A stretch of DNA of 64,000 bases from Ignavibacteria bacterium (GTDB lineage: Bacteria > Bacteroidota > Ignavibacteria > Tepidaquicellales > OLB5): NCBI GenBank assembly GCA_017303675.1, contig JAFLBX010000002.1:881091-945090 (forward strand), read 5' to 3'. A program made the position numbers and the translations under genes. Of the stretch, positions 52,842-61,382 are shown one piece after another. Below the pieces are notes generated by a model. The model did not search any database. It was given only the letters and a program-made list of their open reading frames with translations, and was not told the DNA's origin. Each line of letters begins with the position of its first letter. The first letter of the stretch is position 1.

Positions 52842-53132
52842 ATGAGAAAAAACAAAAGAGAAGAGCAGAGTCAATACAAGACAATGCAGATGAACCAGAA
52901 GCAGCAGCAACAGAGGAGAAAAAAAGTTGATCCTCTGAAGACCAGAGGTATCAAATATATCGATTACAAGGATACCCGCCTGCTTGCCAGATTCGTTAAC
53001 GAACAGGGCAAAATCCTTCCTTCAAGAATTACGGGAATAAGCGCAAAAATGCAGAGACAGATGACAATGGCTATTAAAAGAGCCCGTCAGCTTGCATTGA
53101 TGCCTTTCGTAAGTGAAGAATTCAGACCGTAA
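52842..53132 (+). CDS. rpsR: 30S ribosomal protein S18
   Basis: This is a component of the small ribosomal subunit that binds S6 and the central domain of 16S rRNA. The 96-residue protein has the family core [20 protein letters not shown] then [29 protein letters not shown], with a basic, glutamine-rich N-terminus. Usually rpsR lies between rpsF and rplI; here it is alone, with a protease gene upstream and a nuclease gene downstream. It could be a relocated gene or a second copy. A clear terminator follows. Confidence 0.95.
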   Translation: MRKNKREEQSQYKTMQMNQKQQQQRRKKVDPLKTRGIKYIDYKDTRLLARFVNEQGKILPSRITGISAKMQRQMTMAIKRARQLALMPFVSEEFRP

Positions 53133-53165
53133 GGAATTTTGCTCATTTGAATCAGGTTTTATTAA

Positions 53166-53192
53166 GGCAGCCAATTTAGCTGCCTTTTTTTA
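53166..53192 (+). terminator. terminator after rpsR
   Basis: GGCAGC pairs with GCTGCC around CAATTTA and is followed by TTTTTTT, an intrinsic terminator. Confidence 0.85.
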
Positions 53193-53442
53193 TGTGAAGA
53201 GTATTACCCGAGAAGGCAGAATGCTATTGAGTAGCCCCGCCCTTCAGGGCGGGGGTTGAAATGCTCCCCTATTCCGGGACTTTAGTCCCAAAAAAATTAC
53301 GCACTGACACAGTCAGCGAACTCAACGTTAGGTAAAGGTATTGTTTCCCAAACCGGAGTTTGGGAAACAGGAAAATTCATATCCTCTTTGTTCGAATTTT
53401 CATCCCTTATAAATTATCATAATTAATGTTAATTTGCCGTAT
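53193..53442. other. repeat-containing gap before the SNase
   Basis: The stretch contains the palindromes GCCCCGCCCTTCAGGGCGGG at 53234-53253 and GTTTCCCAAAC-CGGA-GTTTGGGAAAC at 53343-53368. The promoter of the nuclease gene must lie here. No gene is seen. Confidence 0.55.
53343..53368. repeat. palindrome of the TTCCCAAAC family
   Basis: GTTTCCCAAAC and its complement form an 11-bp stem around CGGA. Relatives occur at 18079-18104, 41633-41658 and 55345-55370. Confidence 0.8.
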
Positions 53443-54432
53443 ATGATACTAAAAAACACGATCAAGCTTTTTATATTCCTGTTATTATTTACAGGAATTC
53501 ACTTAACATACAGCCAGAGTGAATTTGTAATCGGTGAGTTCACTGTTTCAAAAATCCTCGATGGTGATACTTTCAGGTTTGAAGGTCTCGATAAATCGAC
53601 CAGGCTTATGGGTATTGATACTGAGGAAACATTCAAGGATTCAGATGCTGAGCTGAAGGTCAATGATATCGCTTCATACTGGGCTGAATATTACGCGCAT
53701 AAAAAGGATTCTTCAAGCAAGCCTGCAAAGATAGAATCGCCCTTTGGCTACCAAACCTGGCAGTGGACAAAAGAACTGTTTAAGGATGTGGTAAAAGTTA
53801 GGCTTGAAGTTGATGACTATAAGCGAGTTATTGATATGTTCAACCGTTACTTAGTGTATATTATCGCAATCAAAGAAGACGGCACAGAGTTCAACTACAA
53901 CATTGAGTGTGTTAAGCTGGGATACTCGCCTTATTTCAGCAAATACGGCTATGTTGCAAGATTTGATAAGGAGTTCAAAGCAGCGCAGAAATACGCGCAG
54001 GATAAAAAACTGGGCATATGGAGCGGTAAGGAGCTTTGCTACCCTGATTACACTGAAAGGCTGCTGTGGTGGGATAAGCGCGGCGACCAGATAAGAAAAT
54101 TTGAAACCGAATACGCAGGCAAACCCGGATACTACAGCATGCTTGACCAAAGTGATTTCAATAAGCTGGCATCTCACATGGGTGATACAGTTACAATTTT
54201 CGGGAATATTTCCAGGGTAATTACTGATAATAACCCCTACATTGCTAAGCTAGAAATAAATGAATATGATACCATAGATCTTGTATTCTTTAAACAGCAC
54301 ATGGATCTTGTAAAAGAGCTTAAGCTTGATGACCCTGTAGGATACTATATTTACGCAAAAGGAAAATTGACAGAATACAAAGGCAAAAAACAGATAATAA
54401 TAGAAGATAAAAGCCAGATCTGGGAAGAGTAA
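53443..54432 (+). CDS. secreted staphylococcal-nuclease-like protein with C-terminal OB-like domain
   Basis: This is a secreted nuclease-like protein of 329 residues. The ATG at 53443 gives a signal peptide (MILKNTIKLFIFLLLFTGIH). The SNase domain has VSKILDGDTFRF, STRLMGIDTEET and DDYKRVIDMFNRYLVYI, where an arginine near the usual R87 position is retained. The extra region after residue 230 (GDTVTIFGNISRVI, ...YYIYAKGKLTEYKGKKQII) looks like an OB-fold DNA-binding domain. Role: probable extracellular nucleic-acid degradation. The neighbouring endonuclease I at 29958 would have a similar role. Confidence 0.85.
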   Translation: MILKNTIKLFIFLLLFTGIHLTYSQSEFVIGEFTVSKILDGDTFRFEGLDKSTRLMGIDTEETFKDSDAELKVNDIASYWAEYYAHKKDSSSKPAKIESPFGYQTWQWTKELFKDVVKVRLEVDDYKRVIDMFNRYLVYIIAIKEDGTEFNYNIECVKLGYSPYFSKYGYVARFDKEFKAAQKYAQDKKLGIWSGKELCYPDYTERLLWWDKRGDQIRKFETEYAGKPGYYSMLDQSDFNKLASHMGDTVTIFGNISRVITDNNPYIAKLEINEYDTIDLVFFKQHMDLVKELKLDDPVGYYIYAKGKLTEYKGKKQIIIEDKSQIWEE

Positions 54433-54539
54433 AAAGCTCACAAATTGATTTTTAAAAATTAATTGACCCCACCCCCAAACGCACCAAAGGTACGTTTACC
54501 CCCTCCCCAAAGGAGAGGGGGATAAAACAAAAAGAATAT

Positions 54540-55316
54540 ATGTTCATAGATACACATGCGCATTTAAACTATCCTGATATTGTAAAGAATATTGATGATG
54601 TCCTCTCGCGTGCTGAAGATGTGGGAGTGGAATCGATCATAGTTCCTGCAACTACTTACAAAACTTCCATTGAAATTATTGAGCTTGTTCAAAAGCATAA
54701 AATGCTTTATGCCGCTGTTGGTATTCACCCCACAGATCTTAAAGATTTTGAAGAATCGCATTTACCTAAGATTGAAGAGCTTGCGAAGGAACACAAAGTA
54801 GCGGCAATTGGCGAAATAGGACTGGATTATTACTGGGAGCCTTACGACAGAGAGCTTGAAATAATGGTGCTTACCGAACAGCTTAGAATTGCTAAAAGAA
54901 GCAGCCTGCCGGTTATTTTGCATAACCGTAAATCCACTGATGACCTTATGCGTATTGTAAAGGAAGAATGGGATGGAGGCAAGCTCAGAGGTCAATTCCA
55001 TTCATTCAGCGCGGGATTGGATGAAGCTAAGGAGTGTATCAGTATGGGTTTTTACATTTCCTTCACAGGCAATATAACATACAAGCCCAATGAAAGCACT
55101 TATACAGCATATGAGATAGTAAAAAATACCGCAGCCGAACACATACTGCTTGAAACCGATACTCCCTACCTGCCGCCCGTTCCCTACCGCGGCAAACAAA
55201 ATGAACCTGCGTATGTGAAACATACTGCTTTAAAAATTGCTGAGCTAAAAGGCATGGGTATAGAGGAAGTAGGCAAAATAACTACAGAAAATGCAAAACG
55301 TCTGTATGGAATTTAA
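54540..55316 (+). CDS. tatD: TatD-family metal-dependent DNase
   Basis: It is a metal-dependent hydrolase that acts as a 3'-5' exonuclease on DNA and RNA. The 258-residue TIM-barrel protein shows the expected motifs: IDTHAHLNY at the start, IGEIGLDYYW near 91, LPVILHNRKS near 125, GQFHSFSA near 152, and LLETDTPYLPPVPYRGK near 203. Length is normal. It is 107 bp after the SNase gene, and a CTCC-rich repeat in that gap makes co-transcription uncertain. Confidence 0.93.
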   Translation: MFIDTHAHLNYPDIVKNIDDVLSRAEDVGVESIIVPATTYKTSIEIIELVQKHKMLYAAVGIHPTDLKDFEESHLPKIEELAKEHKVAAIGEIGLDYYWEPYDRELEIMVLTEQLRIAKRSSLPVILHNRKSTDDLMRIVKEEWDGGKLRGQFHSFSAGLDEAKECISMGFYISFTGNITYKPNESTYTAYEIVKNTAAEHILLETDTPYLPPVPYRGKQNEPAYVKHTALKIAELKGMGIEEVGKITTENAKRLYGI

Positions 55317-55344
55317 TGACTGACAATCTTTAAAAGCATTTAAG

Positions 55345-55370
55345 GTTTCCCAAACTGGAGTTTGTGAAAC
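55345..55370. repeat. palindrome of the TTCCCAAAC family
   Basis: GTTTCCCAAAC-TGGA-GTTTGTGAAAC, a variant with one mismatch in the stem, lies just downstream of tatD. Confidence 0.75.
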
Positions 55371-55461
55371 AGGATGTATCTCAAATTTTTAACTAATCCC
55401 TAATAATCTTAATCATAAAAAAATATTATTAACATCAAATTAATATTTCCTTAATCAATGA

Positions 55462-55695
55462 ATGTTAATTTTGGGAAACAAACATTTCATGATCAGAGTG
55501 GATTACACTGAGTTTCTGAAACAGCCGGAAATTGAGCAGAATTTCAACCACATGTTCAACCGGCAAAAGGAATATTACAGGCAGAAATGCTCAACTGTAG
55601 GTTTTGATAAAGAGCATACAGAGCTGATGAGCATTAAAATGGCAATCATTTCAACAGACCTTCACTTTACGGAACTGCATAACAAAAACAAATAA
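55462..55695 (+). CDS. hypothetical protein, about 70 residues
   Basis: It is a small helical protein with charged residues (QPEIEQNFNHMFNRQKEYYR). Two ATGs are possible, 55462 and 55489; the latter (MIRVDYTEFLKQ) seems more natural because the first nine residues are not protein-like. No family is recognised. A strong bidirectional terminator follows at 55714-55745. Confidence 0.55.
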   Translation: MLILGNKHFMIRVDYTEFLKQPEIEQNFNHMFNRQKEYYRQKCSTVGFDKEHTELMSIKMAIISTDLHFTELHNKNK

Positions 55696-55713
55696 TTCTG
55701 CAAAACAATAAAA

Positions 55714-55745
55714 AAGCCCGGCTTAACAAGCCGGGCTTTTTGTTT
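55714..55745. terminator. bidirectional terminator
   Basis: AAGCCCGGCTT pairs with AAGCCGGGCTT around AAC with A's before and T's after. It lies between the plus-strand hypothetical gene and the minus-strand lipoprotein gene. Confidence 0.9.
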
Positions 55746-55758
55746 TTATGAATAATTC

Positions 55759-56424
55759 TTAATGACCTTCGTGTTTAAAATCATTCAATCCTTTTGTATT
55801 GATCCTGACTTCAAATGACATTCTGTATGTGCCCGTGTTTGTAGCTTCTCTTGGGTATAATATACCGAATACATTTACACCGAGGAAATTCTCTGATTTA
55901 CCTTTAAGCCAGAATGAATAAACCGGCTTGGAATCTGATGTTGACATTGGTGCGTTAAAATAACCCCATGCTCCGCTTCCGTATGTATCATCAGAAGTGA
56001 AATCATTTGCATTTAAAGTTGTATCTGAATCAGGTATAACAGTTATTGTATCAAACTGCGCCTGAGTCATTGAAGCATAAATCCTGTTGAATCGTGTCTG
56101 GAAACCAACCACAGGTGAGTTGTGATCTGATAAATCACCTGATCTTAACATGTAGTTAAAGAATGTACTTAATGAATCTACTAACTGAGCATCTTTTGAT
56201 GCACTATCTCTAGTAACTGTTGTACCATTATAGAGATTTAAACCATTAAAGGTTGTACCAGATACTCCATCTTCAACCCCGATACTATCAAAATGCATAA
56301 CATATGAAGGTGTTACCGGCGGTGTTTCAACACCAGCATCGTCGCATCCGTTGAAGGCTGTTACACCCAAAATTACAGCAAAAACAAATAATGCTGAATT
56401 TCTGAACTTTGTAAAAAACTTCAT
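55759..56424 (-). CDS. lipoprotein, possibly CHRD-like
   Basis: The 221-residue product has a signal peptide with lipobox FNGC (C27 or nearby), so it is an LspA substrate. The mature part is beta-rich, with repeated aspartate/asparagine residues and GSGAWGYFNAP-type turns; it resembles envelope beta-sandwich proteins, but I cannot name the family. The ATG at 56424 is preceded by AAGGAGAAA, which beats an upstream in-frame start at 56484. It follows the outer-membrane barrel gene (61-bp gap) and is probably co-transcribed. Confidence 0.75.
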   Translation of the reverse strand: MKFFTKFRNSALFVFAVILGVTAFNGCDDAGVETPPVTPSYVMHFDSIGVEDGVSGTTFNGLNLYNGTTVTRDSASKDAQLVDSLSTFFNYMLRSGDLSDHNSPVVGFQTRFNRIYASMTQAQFDTITVIPDSDTTLNANDFTSDDTYGSGAWGYFNAPMSTSDSKPVYSFWLKGKSENFLGVNVFGILYPREATNTGTYRMSFEVRINTKGLNDFKHEGH

Positions 56425-56484
56425 TTTCTCTCCTTTTTTAAAAATACTAATATCTCTTTTAATAAATTCTTCAAAAATAATCAA

Positions 56485-57189
56485 TTACAATTCAAACTTC
56501 AATCCTGTATAAATACTAATTGTAGAAGTTGTCATTTTTTTCACTAACTCATTGTTACTTAAGTTATTTAACCCGCCGTATTCATAATTTCCGCCGAGTA
56601 AAACGCCCATATATTTATTGAACATATATGCAAACTGAAGCTCGCCAGTTAAGCCGAAATCAAAATTTTTGGCTTTGTATAAAGTATTGGCATCCTGAGA
56701 CATTAAAAGACCGAAATATGGTCCAAGGTTACCTTCAACCCTTACTTTTTGACCAACGTTAAAATCAAAATAAAGCAATAAAGGGATATTGAAATAGTTC
56801 AGGTTTGTTTTCTGCCCTGTTCCGCTTTCAAATCCTTTGTTTCCGTAAGCAAAACCGGTAGTGAAGCCGAATCCGAAAAAGTTAAGTGAAAGTGTCGCGC
56901 CAATAGAAGGTCCAACTTTGGATTGCGTGGTTGTAAGCTGACCTGTTGAATCAGGTTTGTTAAGCTCAAAATTAGTGTTTGCTATGCCAACACCAAGCTT
57001 TATATCAGCATCAAGACTGAAGAACTTGTTGCGTTTAGCCAGAAGCTTTTCAGCTTCTTTGAAATGCGGTTTTGAATCTTTGCTGTTAACCCTTTTATAC
57101 GGGTCACCGGCAAATGATGTTGATGATGCAGTAAAACAAAATAAAATTAACGCAAACAGTGAAATTTTGTAAAAATTAATTGCCTTCAT
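56485..57189 (-). CDS. outer-membrane beta-barrel protein
   Basis: The 234-residue protein has a signal peptide (MKAINFYKISLFALILFCFT) and then strands of alternating hydrophobic residues ending in an aromatic or Leu terminal residue (SIYTGLKFEL). Glycine-rich turns (GFGFTTGFAYGNKGFE, GLGANYEYGG-like) support a porin/OmpW-type barrel of about eight strands. AAGGAGAAT precedes the start. It is the first gene of a pair with the lipoprotein. Its substrate is unknown. Confidence 0.8.
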   Translation of the reverse strand: MKAINFYKISLFALILFCFTASSTSFAGDPYKRVNSKDSKPHFKEAEKLLAKRNKFFSLDADIKLGVGIANTNFELNKPDSTGQLTTTQSKVGPSIGATLSLNFFGFGFTTGFAYGNKGFESGTGQKTNLNYFNIPLLLYFDFNVGQKVRVEGNLGPYFGLLMSQDANTLYKAKNFDFGLTGELQFAYMFNKYMGVLLGGNYEYGGLNNLSNNELVKKMTTSTISIYTGLKFEL

Positions 57190-57247
57190 ATTCTCCTTTA
57201 GAAATGATTAATATAAAATATTTAGAAAAATCGAGACTGGAAGAAAA

Positions 57248-58192
57248 CTATTTTTTGGAATACTCATCATAAATTGCAGAATGGTCAGGGTCATACTCTG
57301 AGAGCTTCCTGTAAATTGATTTATCATAATAATCAACAAGGGTTGCAGCAATTTCCATATACTTTGCTTCAAAGAACTGCTTTATGATAAATGATCTGAC
57401 CTCGGTTTTTTTGATCTTCCCTATCATTTCAAGTGATTCCGCGATTTTTTCTAGAGCGGTTTTTTTACCGTACTGCAAAGAATCTATACCTGAAAAATGA
57501 TATATCCAGACAGCCTTGCGGAAATTATCATATTTAGAATTGAGAAGTTCAGCAGGATAAACACTTCGTGATTGTTTTAAGCTTGAGTTATCTACCCATC
57601 CCCTGCCATCGCTGTTGGCAATAGCCAGGTTTACAATGTTCTGTGCTTTCTGGAACCTTGATGTACCAAGTGAAGGCTCCCATGAATCATCATCATACCC
57701 TATTATCAGGTAAGCATAATAATCCAGAAAGCTGGTGAGGTTATTGAACTTAAGGTCATCGTGGTAAAAGCTCTGCCCTTTTACGTAGTTAAAGCCCCAT
57801 GTTTCATCTTTTACCCTGAATATAGTTGTAAAATTCTCAGTGCGGTAAATATTCCTCTGAACTCCCACAACAAGCTGGGCTTCGTAGCTATCAATACCTG
57901 TTGCAGACCTGAAAAAGAACGAGAAGCTGCATTTTATCTTATACGGCTTTCCTCTTACATCGTTAACAATATTCTCATCTGTAAACCTGGTACGGTTCAG
58001 ATAGTTCTGTACATCATTTTTAAAATTAGAAAGCCTGTCCCTGATATCAATATTAATGGCAGAAAGGTCCACATCTACTGTAGCATCAAGCTCCTGGGAT
58101 GAAATGGTATCGGGTAAAAAAGGGGTTACAATTAATGCAATAATTATGCATAATTTTAACGATATTTTTTGCATTTTCAACAAATAATTCAT
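57248..58192 (-). CDS. porD: DUF4835 / PorD-type T9SS-associated protein
   Basis: The 314-residue protein has a signal peptide (starting MNYLLKMQKISLKLCI) and a conserved beta-rich core: LDATVDVDLSAINIDIRDRL, SFSFFFRSATGIDSYEAQL, then NLTSFLDYYAYLIIGYDDDS. Proteins of this kind are annotated PorD, a periplasmic component of type IX secretion. The start is not certain: ATGs at 58192 or 58174 both give a signal peptide. It is divergent from a PorV-like barrel gene, which supports a role in T9SS. Confidence 0.82.
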   Translation of the reverse strand: MNYLLKMQKISLKLCIIIALIVTPFLPDTISSQELDATVDVDLSAINIDIRDRLSNFKNDVQNYLNRTRFTDENIVNDVRGKPYKIKCSFSFFFRSATGIDSYEAQLVVGVQRNIYRTENFTTIFRVKDETWGFNYVKGQSFYHDDLKFNNLTSFLDYYAYLIIGYDDDSWEPSLGTSRFQKAQNIVNLAIANSDGRGWVDNSSLKQSRSVYPAELLNSKYDNFRKAVWIYHFSGIDSLQYGKKTALEKIAESLEMIGKIKKTEVRSFIIKQFFEAKYMEIAATLVDYYDKSIYRKLSEYDPDHSAIYDEYSKK

Positions 58193-58288
58193 ATTTTTAC
58201 ACTTCAAGTTAATCAATTGAGCTAATATAATCAATCCACACTATTTTAGTGAGATTTTAATTATTATATTGCGTTATAATCACAGAAA

Positions 58289-59170
58289 ATGAAGATAAGC
58301 TTAAAAATTATAATTGTTTTATTACTTGTTTCGTTCCGTGTAAATTTTGCACAGTTTGAACTGCTTGATGTAGGAGCAAAACCTATCGCTTTGGGCGGAG
58401 CTTTTACATCACTTGCCAACAATTCCAATGCAGTATATTATAATCCTGCAGGTCTTTCACAAATGCCGTTCAGGGAAGTATCTATATTTTACTCTCCGGC
58501 TCCCTTCGGGCTAAAGGAGCTTGCCAACGGCTCTGTTAATTTTGTTGAACCGACAAAATTCGGCGCATTTGGCTTGAGCGCAAAGACATACGGGTTTGAG
58601 CTTTATAAAGAAATCACCGTGACAGCATCGTATTCAAATAACTATAAGAAAAAGATCTATTACGGCGCGAACGTAAATTTTTATAATCTCAAAATACAGA
58701 ATTACGGATCAGCATCAACATTCGGGGTTGATATCGGCGGGCTTGCTTATTTAACAGACTTTTTAAGATGGGGGTTCGCAGCATTTAACCTAAACCGGCC
58801 AAAGATTGGCACACAGGATGACAAGCTGCCGCAGGTTTACCGTACGGGAATTTCTGTTCAGCCGAGAAATGAGCTTAACTTTATGCTTGATGTTGAAAAA
58901 GATACAAGGTACACAACATCAGTTAAAGCAGGTATTGAATATTCCTTGTATGATATGATAGATCTGAGAGCAGGTATTGGAACGGAACCGACGAAGTTTT
59001 CTGCAGGTGTTGGCTTATATTATTCAATATTTGAAATTGACTATGGTTTTTATAACCACCAGGATCTTGGGCTGACTCACCAGGGAACCATCACAGTAAA
59101 TTTCGGCGGCGAAAAAACAAGGAAGATCATTAGAAATTCGCTTAAAGATGCTTTTAAAAAAGGAAAGTAG
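58289..59170 (+). CDS. PorV/OmpP1-like outer-membrane barrel
   Basis: The 293-residue protein has a signal peptide (MKISLKIIIVLLLVSFRVN) and the family motif GAKPIALGGAFTSLANNSNA then YYNPAGLSQ near residues 30-58, typical of PorV/UPF0164 proteins, which bind T9SS cargo after export. The rest is made of barrel strands with FGxxG turns. It is divergent from the PorD-like gene, about 95 bp apart. The FadL-like OmpP1 family is an alternative. Confidence 0.82.
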   Translation: MKISLKIIIVLLLVSFRVNFAQFELLDVGAKPIALGGAFTSLANNSNAVYYNPAGLSQMPFREVSIFYSPAPFGLKELANGSVNFVEPTKFGAFGLSAKTYGFELYKEITVTASYSNNYKKKIYYGANVNFYNLKIQNYGSASTFGVDIGGLAYLTDFLRWGFAAFNLNRPKIGTQDDKLPQVYRTGISVQPRNELNFMLDVEKDTRYTTSVKAGIEYSLYDMIDLRAGIGTEPTKFSAGVGLYYSIFEIDYGFYNHQDLGLTHQGTITVNFGGEKTRKIIRNSLKDAFKKGK

Positions 59171-59719
59171 TTATTTAATTGATTCTAAAATTGAGCTGAA
59201 TTTTTCTGTTAAACCAAGTTCAGGTTCTTCATCAAATTTTCCGAGCCAATTAAGAATATAAATTTTATCAATATTCTCATTTAACAACAGCAGTTTTTTA
59301 ATATCTTCAATATCTGTAGCCCTTGAAGCATACAATTTCATTATTATCAGGTCTTCAACTGAAGCAAATTTAAGAGTTACCCCATTCTTTGTAAATGTTA
59401 CAGCTCTTGAAACCGCTTCTCTTTCGAAATCTGTAAAGCTAAAAATAAAGTCAGCCCTGAAATTAGTTTTAGGATCATACACAGGAACAACATTTGTTTT
59501 TTTTGCGAACTCATCATCTTTCAATCGTGTAAGCTCAATTTCATTACATATATCATCAACTAAATTGAGCTTTGAAATATCTGAACCGAGCAGAAGATCA
59601 ATATCATTTGTAAACCTGGCATATCCGTATACCAGCACAGCATATCCACCTATTACGATATATTCTAACCCTTTTTTATTTAAAGCATCAGAAATCTTTT
59701 CCAGAAGTAGTTCAGACAT
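59171..59719 (-). CDS. nucleotidyltransferase (MNT/AbiEii-like)
   Basis: This 182-residue protein has the pol-beta-type nucleotidyltransferase pattern GGYAVLVYGYARFTNDIDLLLGSD near residues 22-45, with a GG and D-x-D motif, and later FRADFIFSFTDFERE near 88-105. Such stand-alone enzymes are often toxins or their partners (MenT, AbiEii types). Its ATG overlaps the stop of a 68-residue gene by one base (TAATG). The pair is convergent with the PorV-like gene, with no gap between the stops. Confidence 0.75.
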   Translation of the reverse strand: MSELLLEKISDALNKKGLEYIVIGGYAVLVYGYARFTNDIDLLLGSDISKLNLVDDICNEIELTRLKDDEFAKKTNVVPVYDPKTNFRADFIFSFTDFEREAVSRAVTFTKNGVTLKFASVEDLIIMKLYASRATDIEDIKKLLLLNENIDKIYILNWLGKFDEEPELGLTEKFSSILESIK

Positions 59720-59925
59720 TATCTCTTCTGCATTCGTTTCACAAACTCTACTTTTTCTGCCAAACCTGAAAGCAAATCCTTTTGTTGAAAATACCCTGTA
59801 CTAATTGCAATTTGCTGCATTTCCTCAAACAATCTAAAACTATCATCAAAATTTAATTTACTGGATTTTGTCCATTCTATTTCAAATTCTTCCCATAATT
59901 TCAGATCTTTAATCATAATATTCAA
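59719..59925 (-). CDS. small partner protein of the nucleotidyltransferase
   Basis: The 68-residue helical protein (LWEEFEIEWTKSSKL, FEEMQQIAISTGYFQQKD, LAEKVEFVKRMQKR) precedes the nucleotidyltransferase by a one-base overlap, as in toxin-antitoxin-like pairs. No DNA-binding motif is clear. It could be an antitoxin or a dimerisation subunit; this is inference from the tight coupling and size. The start is M1 or M4. Confidence 0.6.
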   Translation of the reverse strand: MNIMIKDLKLWEEFEIEWTKSSKLNFDDSFRLFEEMQQIAISTGYFQQKDLLSGLAEKVEFVKRMQKR

Positions 59926-59965
59926 ATTACATAAAATTTTAAACTAAAGCAGTGAAATAATAATA

Positions 59966-60331
59966 CTAACGGGGCATAAACTTCATAAGCTTAATTCTTT
60001 CTTTAACAATTAATTTAACCAGCTCCTCAGGCAGCGGTTTACCTGTTTCATATTGCAGGGTTGAACCCTTAATTTTAAACTTATCAAGCTTGTTTCCCAA
60101 CTGTTTTACCAGGTCTTTTGTCATGGGGTATAAAGAGCAGTGATTTTTAAACCCGGCAATGAATACAACAGCTTTGCCATCCAGCTTATATGCAGGGATC
60201 CCGTAGCTTATCGATTCTTCGAGTCCTTTTGCTGAGCTCAATATGTTTTTTCTGACAGCCCGAAGTGTTTTTCGCACCTCAGGCTGCAGTGATCTCATAT
60301 ATTCAGCAACTGTATTGAACTTTTCTCTCAT
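59966..60331 (-). CDS. DUF1801 family protein
   Basis: The 121-residue protein has the DUF1801 pattern (TVAEYMRSLQPEVRKTLRAV, SYGIPAYKLDGKAVVFIAGF, then LYPMTKDLVKQLG). The function is unknown; YdhG-like relatives have been linked to iron chaperone activity. It is the first gene in a run of small stand-alone enzymes on the minus strand. Confidence 0.85.
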   Translation of the reverse strand: MREKFNTVAEYMRSLQPEVRKTLRAVRKNILSSAKGLEESISYGIPAYKLDGKAVVFIAGFKNHCSLYPMTKDLVKQLGNKLDKFKIKGSTLQYETGKPLPEELVKLIVKERIKLMKFMPR

Positions 60332-60340
60332 GACGGATTT

Positions 60341-60790
60341 TTAAGCTTCAGAGATCTCTTTTAATTTCTGCAAAGCCTTCGGCCACATTTCATTGAACAT
60401 CTTGGAATAGTTTTCATCTGTATCCATATCTACAAGCACTTCTGTTCCGCCATCAGCTTCTCTGAATGTATAATTTTCCATAGCTCCCTTCCAGGCTTTC
60501 ACCGCATCGCTTTCAGTATCTTCAACACCATTGTTAACAACACCCAGGTGTTCAATTGAAACATATTCATTCGGGATATTTTCCGCAATCCTGCTTACCA
60601 TTCCGCTGTACTTGCCTTCCTGGTCGGGTCCAAGGAATAACGCTTTGCTTCCTTTTTTCCAGTCCGTTTCAGCATATGATCCCGGACAAAACGGTTCTGT
60701 CCACTGCCTGTAAGTTTTATCATCCAGCATATTTTTATAAACTTTTTCACGCGGAGCATTTATTTTAATTGAATAATTGAGTTTTTCCAT
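60341..60790 (-). CDS. SRPBCC/AHSA1-like protein
   Basis: The 149-residue protein starts with the typical strand INAPREKVYKNMLDDKTYRQWTE and continues with a helix-grip fold (SKALFLGPDQEGKYSGMVSRI, EVLVDMDTDENYSKMFNEMW). Members bind hydrophobic ligands or act as chaperone activators; the ligand is unknown. It is 9 bp from the DUF1801 gene, so they are probably co-transcribed. Confidence 0.85.
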   Translation of the reverse strand: MEKLNYSIKINAPREKVYKNMLDDKTYRQWTEPFCPGSYAETDWKKGSKALFLGPDQEGKYSGMVSRIAENIPNEYVSIEHLGVVNNGVEDTESDAVKAWKGAMENYTFREADGGTEVLVDMDTDENYSKMFNEMWPKALQKLKEISEA

Positions 60791-60855
60791 TTTTGTATCC
60801 TTTCTTAAATAAACAATTTTATATTTTTTCTATTTCCGTTTTTAAATTAGTGGAT

Positions 60856-61365
60856 TTACATTCCGGGATATTTCATTGCCGGGTATCCAAGGAGCCTTCT
60901 CCACAAACCGATTTGCCCGATTAAATATGATTCTCTGTGAATTGAATATGCTATCATTTCAAAAACTGGCATATCCATTTCAGGCATATCCGGCTCTTTG
61001 TGAATGCTCTCAAGCTTTTCATCGGTCAGCACCATAAGAAGCTCTCTAAGCGGGCCTGATACCTTTTGCCAATCTTTGTTATAAGATTCAAGCTCAGGAT
61101 ATTTAACATCATCTTTAATTCCCTGGAAGTTATTGAAAAGCTCTTCTGCAGCCTGCGAGGCTTTACCTCCCAGGTTATTTATCATTTCAACTCTCTGCTG
61201 AAGCAGGCTTCCCGCTATCCATGCGGCATGGTTGGCTTTTGAATCCAGCCTTTTATGCGCATCCTCCGGTGTTATTCCTGTTATCACATTCGGGTAAAGC
61301 TGAGTGTGAAGGTCATACAGAAAAATGAAAGGCGCCATTTTTAAACTTTTTGGTTTTGTTTCCAT
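60856..61365 (-). CDS. DinB-superfamily protein
   Basis: The 169-residue four-helix-bundle protein has the DinB layout with HAAWIAGSLLQQRVEMI near residue 46 and the late IAYSIHRESYLIGQIGLWRR motif, which provides a histidine metal ligand. Family members use thiol cofactors in some bacteria. The residues needed for this are only partly identifiable. It lies in the run of small enzymes, 66 bp from the SRPBCC gene. Confidence 0.85.
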   Translation of the reverse strand: METKPKSLKMAPFIFLYDLHTQLYPNVITGITPEDAHKRLDSKANHAAWIAGSLLQQRVEMINNLGGKASQAAEELFNNFQGIKDDVKYPELESYNKDWQKVSGPLRELLMVLTDEKLESIHKEPDMPEMDMPVFEMIAYSIHRESYLIGQIGLWRRLLGYPAMKYPGM

Positions 61366-61382
61366 GGATGAATTGGTTTTAA

